NCBI GenBank assembly: GCA_036874045.1
Contig: CM072339.1
Span: 1,557,501-1,621,500 of the forward strand
DNA: 64,000 nt
Reading direction: 5' to 3'
Origin: Cymodocea nodosa
Taxonomy: Eukaryota; Streptophyta; Magnoliopsida; Alismatales; Cymodoceaceae
In this document: one piece after another, positions 12,601 to 23,500 of the stretch
Position numbering within the stretch: the stretch's first letter is position 1
How the letters are laid out: each line of letters opens with the position of its first letter
Translations under genes and position numbers: made by a program
Notes under the pieces: generated by a model
What the model was told of the DNA's origin: nothing
Databases searched by the model: none
The model's input: only the letters and a program-made list of their open reading frames with translations

Positions 12601-14004
12601 TTCCCATAGCAAAGATCTTTTTGTCTTTTCCTATGGATACACGTTTATTGTAAAATCGAACTTCCAAATTATTCTTCAAAAGAGTGCCTACAGATATTAA
12701 ATTCCGCCTCATGCCAGGTGCATAGAGGACGTCTTTTAAGATCATAATGCTGTCTCTCAAGTCCAAACGATATGTGCCTATACCTTCCACATCTAAATAA
12801 GTATTGTTTCCCATATAGATGCATTGTTGTCCAGGACTCAACTCTTTAAATGAGTCAAGTCCCATTTTCGTTTTGGCAATGTGCCTTGTGGCACCAGAAT
12901 CAACCCACCAATCGTTTGAACTAGGGACTACAACATTATTGCATTCCACAACTCTCACGAAGGTTCTTTTGTTCTTTATGTTCGACTCCGAGGTTCCACC
13001 TTTATTTCCATCCCTATTGGGACAATGTGCCCTAAAATGACCAAATTGGCCACAAGCATGGCAAGATCCTTGTGCTTTCTTTCCACGTGTTTGATTTTGT
13101 TTGACGTTGTTCTTGTTTGGTCCATTTCTTCTTTTATTGCCTTTTTCAGATCTCTGCTTTTGAAATATGGCATTGGCTTCTTCCAAATGAGATTCATGTT
13201 GCCTTCGACTGACTATTATTTCCTGTTCAGTACCCAACCTAGCTGGCAATTCAGATAATTGTAATGGGGTAGACCTAAGAGATGTGGTAACCATATCATA
13301 ATTGTGTGGCAAACTATTTAATATGGTTGCTATTTGCAATTTTTCTGATATAGGAGTTCTTGCAGTAGCTAAGTCTTTAGCCATTACCATCATATTATTT
13401 ACATGTTCTACTACACTTTGTTCCTCTAGCATCCTGCAAGAGTTATATTTCTGAAGGAGCAACTGTGTGTTCATTTCAATTGCTTTATTATATTTTTCTT
13501 TCAAAGCATTCCATAGTGTATAAGCATTAGTATATGTTTCATAGCATTTTACAAGACAATCTTCCATGAACATGAACATTAAATTTTTCACCTTTTTATC
13601 ATCTTTCCTCCATTGATTTACTCTTTTTATTTCCACTTCAGAAGCGTTTTCACTTATTTCCGGAGGATGCGAACCTATTACATATTCAATATCTTCATAT
13701 TCTAATGCTTGATATATTTTCCGATACCACATCTCATAATTTACCCCATTTAACTTATCCATCCTTGCCAACTCAGTTGTAAACATCTTCGAAGCCATAC
13801 TTATATCTACAACCGAAATTAATTTCCAATTTAAATAAATAAAAAATGCAAATATTAAATTTAAAATTTCAAAAAATTCTGAAAAAACTATTTGAATTCA
13901 AATTTCAAAATTCAAAAATCAAATTTAAATTTCAAAATTTCAATTTCAAATTTTCAAAAATATTTAAATTTCCAAATTCAAATTCAAATTACAAATATTA
14001 TCCA

Positions 14005-14036
14005 ATATAATATAATATAATATAATATAATATATT
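14005..14036. repeat. (TATAA)n microsatellite
   Basis: About six copies of the five-base unit TATAA lie inside the copia leader, between the gag start and the GC-rich repeat block. Confidence 0.9.
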
Positions 14037-14089
14037 ATAATATTTTATCAAAAGGGGGAGATATCGAATGTCTCTAACCCAATCGCCCG

Positions 14090-14425
14090 AGGGTGGAAGA
14101 CCGACGATCTGGGTGTGCGCGGGCTGCAGAGGTGCGCGTGGGCTGCAGAGCGCACGCGAGCGGCGGGAGGTGCTCGCAGGCTGCGGAGGTGCACGCGCAA
14201 GCTGCGGAGCGCACGCGGGCGGCAGGAGGTGCTCGCGCGAGCAGAGGTGCGTGCGTGGGCGGCGGGACTGACGGACGCACGGGCGGCCGGATTGGCGGAC
14301 GCGCGGGTGGCCAGACTGGCGGACGCGTGGGTGGCCGGACTGGCGGACGTGCGGGTGGCCGGACTGGCGGACGCACGGGCGACCAGACTGGCGGACGCGC
14401 GGGTGGCAGGACTGGCGGAAGAACC
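14090..14425. repeat. GC-rich tandem repeats in the copia leader
   Basis: Two adjoining arrays. From about 14260 to 14420 a 24-bp unit close to GACTGGCGGACGCGCGGGTG plus GCCG repeats six to seven times. From about 14110 to 14255 there are longer related units built around GGGCTGCAGAG and GCGGGAGGTGCTCGCG. The block is strongly GC-rich and full of CpG, while flanking DNA is about two-thirds AT. All frames are open on both strands because the repeat lacks stop trinucleotides, so the overlapping open frames here are not evidence for genes. Confidence 0.9.
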
Positions 14426-14427
14426 TA

Positions 14428-14439
14428 GCTCTGATACCA
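14428..14439 (-). other. Primer-binding site (initiator tRNA-Met)
   Basis: In element orientation TGGTATCAGAGC begins one base after the 5' LTR. This is the sequence complementary to the 3' end of plant initiator methionine tRNA, which most plant copia elements use to prime reverse transcription. Confidence 0.92.
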
Positions 14440-14440
14440 C

Positions 14441-14632
14441 TGTTAAACTGCGCGATTTGGGGGCTCCGATGGTGGATTATTCCAGGTGATTCATACTTTG
14501 TGTTATTCACCTCTATTTATAGCATTTGGAGGATTAACAACCTCCACCATCTCTGCCCCCAACTTCTTCCTTAAATTCCGGTAACCACCGGAATTTGAAT
14601 TTGAAACTTGATCTTTTTGACCAATTCCAACA
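14441..14632 (-). repeat. 5' LTR of the copia element (192 bp)
   Basis: TG...CA ends. About 96% identical to the 3' LTR. It is the shorter copy, lacking one GAATTT unit. Confidence 0.95.
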
Positions 14633-14637
14633 CTTGT
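14633..14637 (+). repeat. Target-site duplication, right copy (CTTGT)
   Basis: Exact match to 9417-9421. Confidence 0.95.
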
Positions 14638-16877
14638 GTGACTCAAGAAATTGATACCTTTACAATTATCACATGTCACTTTATTCTTTCTCCTCAATTA
14701 CATTAAATGTTTAAATAATGGTAGCGAAATGCAGGTCGTTACACACACACTATCTACATATATATATATATTCGTTTATACATATGTAAATGTGTATGTA
14801 TGTATAACTCATACATATATACATACATATTTGGTTAAAATTGGATTTTTCTTGAACCTCTTTTTCGATAACTTATACTTTTAAAAATTATCATCATTTT
14901 TATATTTATGATAAATTTTATAAATACAAGTGATTATTAAATTCCAAAGTCTACTTATCTATCAAGTTCTCGTATTTCTTTTCTTTTAAACAACTTATCA
15001 ATAAATATCATTATTGATAAATCCTAAAGAACTTATCAATAAATTCTAAACCTTAAATACCAATTAATATCATTTGTTTTTTACCTTTTAGATTCCATCA
15101 ACTCATTAATAAAAACCATGAATTAAATTAGTCACGTCTTCCCAGAATGTTTTTCAACTTCTTCTAAACCCTACATGTAGTAATATATATATATACATAA
15201 AAGCTAATTTATTAACTATTTTCTCCCCTATTTGCAATATAATCAATATAATTCTATCTTTCTTTTTTTACGTTAATGACTAAATTTGAGACTTTATGAA
15301 CTATTATTCCAACCTCATTCTTGCTCGTATCTTTTCTTCTGTGCCACAATTTAGAACTTCTATTGTCAATTAACTTAGAATTTTCTTCTATCATTTAGTC
15401 TTTTGCAAATATATTATGTTAATTTTTATTTTTACTAGATAAATTCCTATATTTTAAGTTGCTATCCTAATTTTAGTGTCTTCAACTAACAACTTCACTC
15501 ATGCTCATCTATTTTGAAGTTTGAGATTCTTTTCCTATCTTCAATTGCATTTGGATTCCAATGTAGATGTATAAAATAAAAACATTATGCTTAGGCTACA
15601 TATGCAGTGCTTTCCATTTGTCTTTTTTTCATTATACTTCGAGTCGGACGCATGATGTTGGTAAGAGCATTGCATCCTAATGATTTATCTTTTAAATCCA
15701 TGTTTAAATTTGATTGATGAGTTTTCTTTTTCCAATTGGCTATCTAACACTAACCCTCTTTCGCAGAGTTCCTTTATTCTTAATGATTAGAAGATTTAAT
15801 TTACTAATTTTATCAATAATGGGGAAAGCCTTGCCCGAGGAACCTACATTTTTAGATGTTAACTTTTTGTTTTTACAAACAAGTAAATTGCATACATACT
15901 TGCAATGCAGTGCTAGCTATAGATGCTTAACAATATTGTTATAAATTTCAATTAGCTTGGAAATAATGTTTTCACTTCATTCATAATTTGAAGAAAATAT
16001 CTAAATGCAATTTGAAGTAAGATCTACTCAAAATAGTTCTCAAATAATTTACTAGGAGAGAACTAAAAAAAGTAAAAACATGCCATGCTTCTGGTCTTAA
16101 TTAACTTATTATATAATAAAATGCAATTTATTTTATGTATAATAAAAAATAAACGATAATGACAATGAAAAATAAGACTAAAAAGAAAAAGGATAATGAA
16201 AAATAGAAGTAATTATATATAGGTCATTAAAGTTTTAATGACCCTGTAAGTCATCATATGTTACGTACAGTTGTATTTGTCTCATATACTTCATTTATGC
16301 ACGAATCCACTTCATTGCACTAAATCTAGTTAGCTAGCTAGTTGACAGTATTCATAAGTCATATGATATGGAATCATAAGTCACATGACATGTCATCTTG
16401 TAATTTTAGATATGGTGAGAGGTGTATTTTGTATCATGAATCACATGTCATCTGATTTAGGGTCCTTTTATTTGTGGGACATTAGTTGATGTATAAATAT
16501 TACTTGTTCCATTGCAATACACAAGGACATATATATTAGGCACACTTTTCCGATCCTCATTGCATGCAAGAAGTTGTAATTTCTAGTTAGGATTAAGCAA
16601 AAATTTTCTTTTGCTGTGTTCTTGTAGGTGTAGACATGAAGATTAGCTTGAAATGATCAAATTGATCACATGAAGAAGGACACATCCAGAAAGATCTCCT
16701 CCAACATGCATGTTTTCATGGGTGTAGAATATACACGAGGTAAACGAAACTTAACTTTTTTTGAAAAACTTAGCGGCATTACATTTCAAGAGTTAATTAT
16801 ATGATCAATATTGAAGCATACCAGAACTACCTCTCCATTGCCTACTCCAATCAACGAAGAGTAATCGATCGTATCCA
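14638..16877. other. Intergenic AT-rich DNA
   Basis: Contains a TA/CATA-rich simple repeat at about 14750-14830 and several loose copies of a CATAAGTCACATGACATGTC-like motif between 16240 and 16450. No coding region, RNA gene or recognisable transposon domain is supported. Confidence 0.5.
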
Positions 16878-17600
16878 TTACGTACCTAAAAGGGCATTAT
16901 TGGTGTGTGCAGCAAAGCTTCGCCAAGCTCTCATACAACGGTCGCGGAAGAACCACAACAGCAGGAGTACTGGAAAAACTACCAGAACGATAATCCATGG
17001 CATTGATGGGGAATCTGATTTTCTCCAAGTGTTGATTATTATACCGATGTACATGGATGAGATGAAACATAGAGCGGCCACTACTAAAGCCACTACTGTC
17101 TTGCGATCAGAGTAATTTGACGGCGGCCTTTTGGATTTCATGTAGTTTGAGACGAGGACGGCAAGTGCCAGGAAGAAACCCACTGTGCTGGAGAGCAACT
17201 GGGTATTGATGAGAAGATGGTGGTGCTGGAAGATGTCGTCTTCGATGGGAGTCGTCAGGTAAGCCCCAAATGCTGCAGCCAGTACAATTGTGAATTGCGT
17301 TGTGGCAGCGTTGAACCAACTACTGTTACCGGAGTTGCACTCGACGTTTTGGTTGTTAAATATTGTTCCACCAGTTGCTAGGGAGGAACGGTTCCAGTGG
17401 AAGCGAGGGAATCGAAATTCAGGGCTCCCTCCCTACATCAATTAAACGAAACAAAAAGAAAAATGGCTTCTTCTAATTCGCAGGTTTTGAGAACCCAACG
17501 GAATAAATGAAGTTCCGCCGCAAATTAAGTTGTTGGAAATTTGAAACGGCGTTACCTCTGTTGCTTGCGGACGTTGAAGGTGGTCGATGGCGACTAACAT
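16878..17600 (-). CDS. Unrecognised small membrane protein, 2 exons
   Basis: Exon 1 is 17556-17600 (15 codons from ATG) and exon 2 is 16878-17432, joined in phase 0 through a GAG|GTAACG donor and a GATGTAG acceptor. The product is 199 aa. It has four hydrophobic stretches likely to span a membrane: around residues 62-78 (TIVLAAAFGAYL), 92-115 (STVGFFLALAVLVSNYM), 126-150 (VALVVAALCFISSMYIGIII) and 160-178 (WIIVLVVFPVLLLLWFF). The N-terminal part is polar, with NVECNSGNSS just before the first stretch. No signature motif is visible and I do not know the family. A role cannot be stated from sequence. Clean splice sites and a long open second exon argue that the gene is real, but expression is unproven. 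Upstream at 17775-17865 lies a short tandem duplication. Confidence 0.6.
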
Positions 17601-20528
17601 CTTCCTACTGGACCTTCAGCGGGGAATGAACACCGATGGCTGATTTCTATCAAGAAAGAAACGAAAACGTATATGGAGGTGGATGGTGGTGGCATTTCGC
17701 GCGACGAGGGAAGCCCCTTTAAATTATTATTTGGAGACTAGATGGTGACTTTATTTTATTTCTTTCGGTTTTGTTAGAGTTGCAACCCGGATTGCCTCCC
17801 ACTTCAAAAAGGTTTCAGGACCCTGGATTGCCTCCCAATAGACTACTTCAAAAAGGTTTCAGGGGGACAACATCTTCGTTAGGAGGTGGGCCAAGATGAT
17901 ATTGACTGTGAAGAAATAAATAAACTACAACAAAATCATTTCTAGAGGGTTGAAATGTAATAAATGATTAACTTTGGTACTATGAGTTCTATGATTTTAT
18001 TAATATAGACGTCGAGAGGCGCGATGGCCGTCGCCGAGTACGGTTAAAAAATTAAAAATTTTAAAAATGAAAGTTCGTAAGTTGAGGAAATGAAAAACGA
18101 GAAGGCTTTTATACGAGGTAACAGTAGGAAATCAATTCCTGAAAAAACAAGTAATGAAAGGAAAATATGCCATTTTCCCTTACTGCACATCATTTCCTCT
18201 TCATTATCCATGTAAACAAACTCTCCTAGTGATTTCATGTTATTAGTAGAAAAAGAAGAAGAAATGACGTTGATTTCGTTTTCTTCCAATTGTTGAACAA
18301 ATCAATATGCAAGTGATTTTTTATAGCCTTAATTCAAACCATCGATGGAATAGAACAGACATAGAACAGATGTTTTATTTATTTATTCCTAATTTAAAGC
18401 AATCGAGGTGATGCAAATTTCTAATTATTATGCATTAAGGCAACCTTTCGGTATATATCGAAAATTTACAGACTGTGAATTAAAATATAAATTTATTGAA
18501 AAATACTATTTAACATTAATCTAAATAATTCAGAAATTCAAGTACCATATATCTGTTTGATACTATATATATATATATATATACTATCAAAACACGAGAC
18601 AAGTATGGGCCCACAGGCCTCTCCAATCTCCGTGACAGCAGTCTTGATACAATTCTGTCACCTTTTTTGGCGCCAATGACGACATCATCATCAAGCATCG
18701 CATATTTATCACACGGTGAGATAAGTCGAAGAGGGCCCATGACGAATAATAAAACCATCGGTTGCCAGCTTCAACGCGGCATGCTTCCTCTTCACAAACG
18801 GTTGATTAAATATGTGTATCATCCGAGACTCGAGAGGGCGAGGGTTTCCATCGAAACTTAAAAAGGGAATGTCTTAAGTTCCCGATCACCTAAGGGAGAG
18901 GGATTCTACGGATAGTTTTATTACATTCAAAATGAGTTTCTTAAACTTATTAATAGGAAGATACATTTGGGTTTAAGAAACCTTATTTTATTATATGAAA
19001 TCATATTATAGATTTTATTTCACTAGAAAATACAATTAATAACATCTTATCTAGTTGCCTTGTTAGCTCCCTAGATAAGATGTTATGATATAACTACTTG
19101 TAACTACATGAGGAGATCGTTCCCATCGATACCGTCAATGTTCGCACTAATCGCTTCTGATCGACATCTCATATCTCACGTTTTTGTTCTCGGCGGTAAT
19201 TCTATTTCTCCGTAAATTACACAAATATTATATTAAAAATAATTTTGATATGTTATTTTTTAATCTTTCAATATTTACAGGAAAAACAACTTTTTATATG
19301 CATATAGATACGTACGTATAAAAAGCTGCAGGTGTCCTCTCCTGCGGACGGCAATGCCTTTCTCTTTAAAGTTAATTTAGGTTGGAATTTCGGATGATAG
19401 TCGTGCAAGAATTTGTTTTGGTAGTTTCTTAATTTTTTATAAACACATAAAAGGAAAATTAACGATATAGACTTTATTATGAGATTATTCTAAATATATT
19501 TTAAAATTTTCATCTAAATGAAATAAAATTGACCATTCATATTAAATAATATAAAAATAAACTTATAATAATATACAAACAAGTATAAACATATAAGATT
19601 CGTAGAATCACAAACAAAAGATGATAATATAATAAAAATATATATATATTGCACGCCTCATATGACGATCCCAGTTAAGCAGGATCATATATATGTATAT
19701 ATGAATCGCAATCCTAAGAGGAAGTTTCTAGAAAAATTATAATAAGATGTGCAATAAATACATTTGCAAATTATATAAAAATCATATGAGGAAGCCTTCT
19801 TAGAAAACCAATTGTAATAAATATGATTACAATAAATATTTATTAAATATGATTGCAACTAGGATGAAATTGAGGAGAATAACTTGTTAGAAAACCAATT
19901 GTAATAGCTCGATAGGCCGAAGGAAATGGCACTCCAAACTCTTATCGGGATTTAATTTTTGGTGAACGTAAAACCGCAACCATGCGTAAGATGACGATTT
20001 TTTCAATTGAAGAGGGAGTGATGCAAACCAAAGCATAGACGACACAAAAAAATTCCCAAATCCTATTGATAGACTTGAGATTTCCAAATTCGTTAATTCA
20101 TAAAAGTGATTCTTGATAACACGATCGTTTTTCGGTAGGTAGCTTCAAATTGCCAGGAGAAGAGGAATTCTCACCAAGAAGAAAATACCGTTTTTAAATC
20201 TCTTATTCACTCGAGGGCTGATCAGTCCACTTTTCTTGTTCGAAAGAATTAAATCGTATGACAGATTCAGAGAAACCGATAACGAATGGTCTATTCAATA
20301 ATTTCGGGTGGCATTGAAAAACGAGCATTTTCCATTCTATAAATGCAAAACAAACATCCAAAACGTTACAGATACTCGTCTTCTTCTCGTATGATATGTC
20401 ATGCAACTGATGACGGCTTCAATAATGCACATCATGACATCTCGCGTCTAAATGTGCTCCACGATCGCAATGTGGAAACTGGACCCCTAGTCCACAACCC
20501 AAGCAGGACGCGGGTCTGCATATCATTG
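17601..20528. other. Intergenic DNA, no supported gene
   Basis: Holds a 45-bp-scale tandem duplication (17775-17865) and an (AT)n run at 18565-18585. AAACCAATTGTAATA recurs in the AT-rich stretch 19740-19910. A more GC-rich patch at 18590-18860 has open frames on both strands but no family resemblance. Confidence 0.5.
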
Positions 20529-23500
20529 CTAGGCCGGCAATCGCAATGGGAAATGAGCAAATTTGATCCTCAAGTTGGAAGCATCTGGTTTCCTCTCATC
20601 AAACTTGTAGCCTGCAAAGAAGATTGCACACTGTGAGTGTGAGGATCATGGAGCCACTTCAGCTCATCTGGTTTCCTCCCACCGAACTTGTACTATTTTC
20701 CAAAAAAAAAAACTGTGAGAATAATGCATCAGTTACTCTCGGGAAAAGATTTTCTTGACTGCAGCAATATTAGAAAACCAATTGCAGTACACTTTGTCAC
20801 ATCCGATCAACAACGAAAGGAAAATAATTGGACATTCATATGCAGAAAGAAGGTTCGTTCGTTGTTTCATATTTTAGCCAAAGACTCGCAGATTCATGTA
20901 AGGTCTCCCATGATTTTGGCTATTGGAATGCAAGTTTGTTTTTTGGATTTTGGGAAAATTTATTGTTTAAATAGGACAAACCCAGTGCACAAGATCGCCA
21001 CCAATGTGAGGTCTGAAGAAGGTCTAATAGATAATGAAAAGCTTATTTCCTATGATTTGACGTCATGTCTTCCACATCACAATAGAACAATCTTACCATT
21101 ATACTAAGGAGGTGTCATTAGCATTAGAAAGTTTGAGAAAGAAAGTACTGAAAAATAAGAAAAACAGAAATCTAGAGAAAATCTAAGAAATTCAGAAAAC
21201 TTAAAAGTGTTAGCGTGCATTCAAAAAGTTCAAGAAAATTTGAAGATTTAAGTGCACGTTTACAAAGTAAAGAAAAGTAAAGTAATACAAATTATAAATA
21301 AATAATTTTTATATTTTAAATTTAATTTAAAATAATAAATAAAACTAATATTATTATCAATAATATTTAATTGATAATCAATTTATAAAAAATTCCACAA
21401 TATTTTTGAAAATTCCACAATAATTGACGAGGAGTAAGTAATTGAGGGGAGTGGACAACCAAGGAGAGTAGGCGATCAAGAGCGAGAGCAGATGATGTAC
21501 GTGCACGAACAAGTCTACAAGCTCAGGAGTCCTCCCAATTTCCCCCTACTTTCAAACCTTGGAGGTGGGGAAAATCAAGAGGACTTTTTTATAGTCAGAA
21601 AGTAGGGAAATTGCTTTCTCATACTTTCCCAGCTGCACCTAACATAAGAGAAAATTTTTTTTTCTTAACCTTTCCTTTTACCTTGGTTTCGTCAAGTTTC
21701 CAAGCTGCACTAACCCTCACTAAGGCTCACCTTCTGTTGCTTAACCAACTCCATCAAAAAAGAAACAAAGTAAAAGCTCCAATCAAAAAGAGGAAAGCAA
21801 AAGAGATAGAAGGTCAACAGAGGATGTCAAAAAAAACCCAACAGCAGCTGCAGCAAAATCGTAAATAAATTTTCCATATGGAAAAGCTAGAATGCAATTA
21901 TGTTTTTACTCAAGGTAACATATCCATCCATTGCGGCAATTTGAAAAAAATTCTTGGAGACCATACTTCTCAAAATCAACAAATTCAACACATTGTGGCT
22001 TCTTGCTTACCTAACCTATTATAGGAAAGCTCGGCACAACTATCTTGAAAGGAAGGTCGAAGATGGAACAACTACACATTTTTAGGCATACAAAGCTTCT
22101 AGTATGATTTTGTTACTGTTAAACATTAACAAACAAAATCATATTTGAAGTACCAAAATTATGATTTTAATGTATAATACATTTGCATAAATTTAACAGA
22201 ATGCAGCAAAAGAATCACATATTCAACAACTAACCACGTGAATAAAGAGTTTTTCTTGATAGCAAGATGCAGAATGACTTATGAAGACTTACATCAACAG
22301 TCTAGCGATTCCAAAAGCAATGGGTATCTCGATCCTAGATTGTCTTTATGAAGAAGTACATGTTATATTCATTAGTAAAAAACATGATTTTAGTCCAAAG
22401 AAATAGATAACTTCTAGCTAAATAACAGATTATAGTGACTTAACATCAATTTTCCATAAAATTAATTTTTATAACATTTAAACAGCTAAACATACCAAAG
22501 AATATAACATGAAAAAGAATAATCTGTATAATGAAAATTCAACCTTGGAGAGCATCAAGTGCTGTCATGGCGCATTTGGCATCATTGAACTCCACAAAGC
22601 ACAAGACACGAGCTTTGTCACCACTCTAACCAAGAAAATGGTTAACCATCAAAAGAGATAAACATACATAATGAATGGTATGATTCATTTTTGTCTTCCA
22701 TTTTTTGCAAATAGCATGCCAACTTAACATTTCAAGGATTGCCACAAAACCTGTACTTCTGCTTGTGAAGCAATTGGTTCTATTTGAGGAAAAAAATTCC
22801 AAAACCAAAATACCATGGCAAAGGGAAGAAAATCAAATGGAAAGCATGGTAACCTACAAGACATCAAAAGGAGAGGTTGGGTCACTAATGCATCTTAGGT
22901 AATCTTTTTCTTTGAGTGGAAAAGATAGGATATATTAATATATATTATAATTACACTAATATCCTAGAAGCAATATCTGCAATTGTAGAGTATGGCTATT
23001 TAGGAATGGATCATACCACATGGTGGGATTCTCATGCATTGTGTTTCCTATTTTTCTAATGCACAATAATCCATTCATTTTAAGCAATGTTAAACAATAA
23101 ATAGCACTGAATGCTCAAATTAATAGGAGTCAACTAAAATATCATGAGGCTAGCAATAGGGTTTAGGGTTTAATTAAGGGTACCAAGTACCTGCATTAGT
23201 AACTCTATGTTAGAAAGTTAACTTATCCCAAAAGGTTTTAAGATCATCATCAATAAATACATATATATACATCAAGTAACTTTCAAGGTGACGCCCCTTG
23301 AAAACACCTAAGGAAAGAGGTGAGATGATAGCTCAACTAAAGTAAAGCAATAAACTATAAAAAAGGAATACATGCATGATATGATAATAACGATCCATTC
23401 ATTCAACTTCATGATAACGTAAAGAAATATTATAAAAACAATGTTGCATAAAAATACAATATTGATGCCAATGTACTTTTCATATAGATGCATTCTTCTA

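Larger units (their letters stand above)
9422..14632 (-). mobile_element. Ty1/copia LTR retrotransposon, nearly whole fossil
   Basis: The element is 5211 bp, lies on the minus strand, and has LTRs at both ends plus a CTTGT duplication. Reading in element order: 5' LTR, initiator-Met primer site, GC-rich repeat leader (about 14.05-14.43 kb), gag (about 13.0-13.8 kb) with a CX2CX4HX4C zinc knuckle near 13.04 kb, protease with WWVDSGATRH near 12.9 kb, integrase (roughly 11.9-12.5 kb), reverse transcriptase with DVKTAFLNGDL and YVDDILLAGN (about 10.6-11.2 kb), RNase H (about 9.8-10.2 kb), polypurine tract, 3' LTR. Integrase before reverse transcriptase is the copia order. The coding part is mostly open in two large blocks, with about one or two breaks, so the copy is a recent but probably dead fossil. 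The LTRs differ by about 3.6%. At a grass-like 1.3e-8 substitutions per site per year that is roughly 1.4 million years, and older if the host's rate is slower. The lineage within copia is not assigned. Confidence 0.95.

Noticed and set aside
9707-13798. Two large minus-strand open frames taken as host genes
   Set aside because: They carry gag, protease, integrase, reverse transcriptase and RNase H motifs inside LTRs with a target-site duplication, so they belong to the copia fossil.
14048-14510. Several long overlapping open frames on both strands (up to 170 codons), with Arg/Ala/Pro/Gly repeats
   Set aside because: They are the result of a GC-rich tandem repeat with no stop trinucleotides in the copia leader, all frames are equally open, and none has a domain.
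19650-19740. Segment with CCCAGTTAAGCAGGATCAT, considered as a 5S rRNA fragment
   Set aside because: The internal control region and flanking 5S sequence are absent. The likeness is limited to a few bases.
21611-21868. 85-codon plus frame ending in a Lys/Gln-rich tail, inside the last intron of the RRM gene
   Set aside because: Low-complexity end, no family match, antisense to an intron, and near MITE-like AT-rich DNA.
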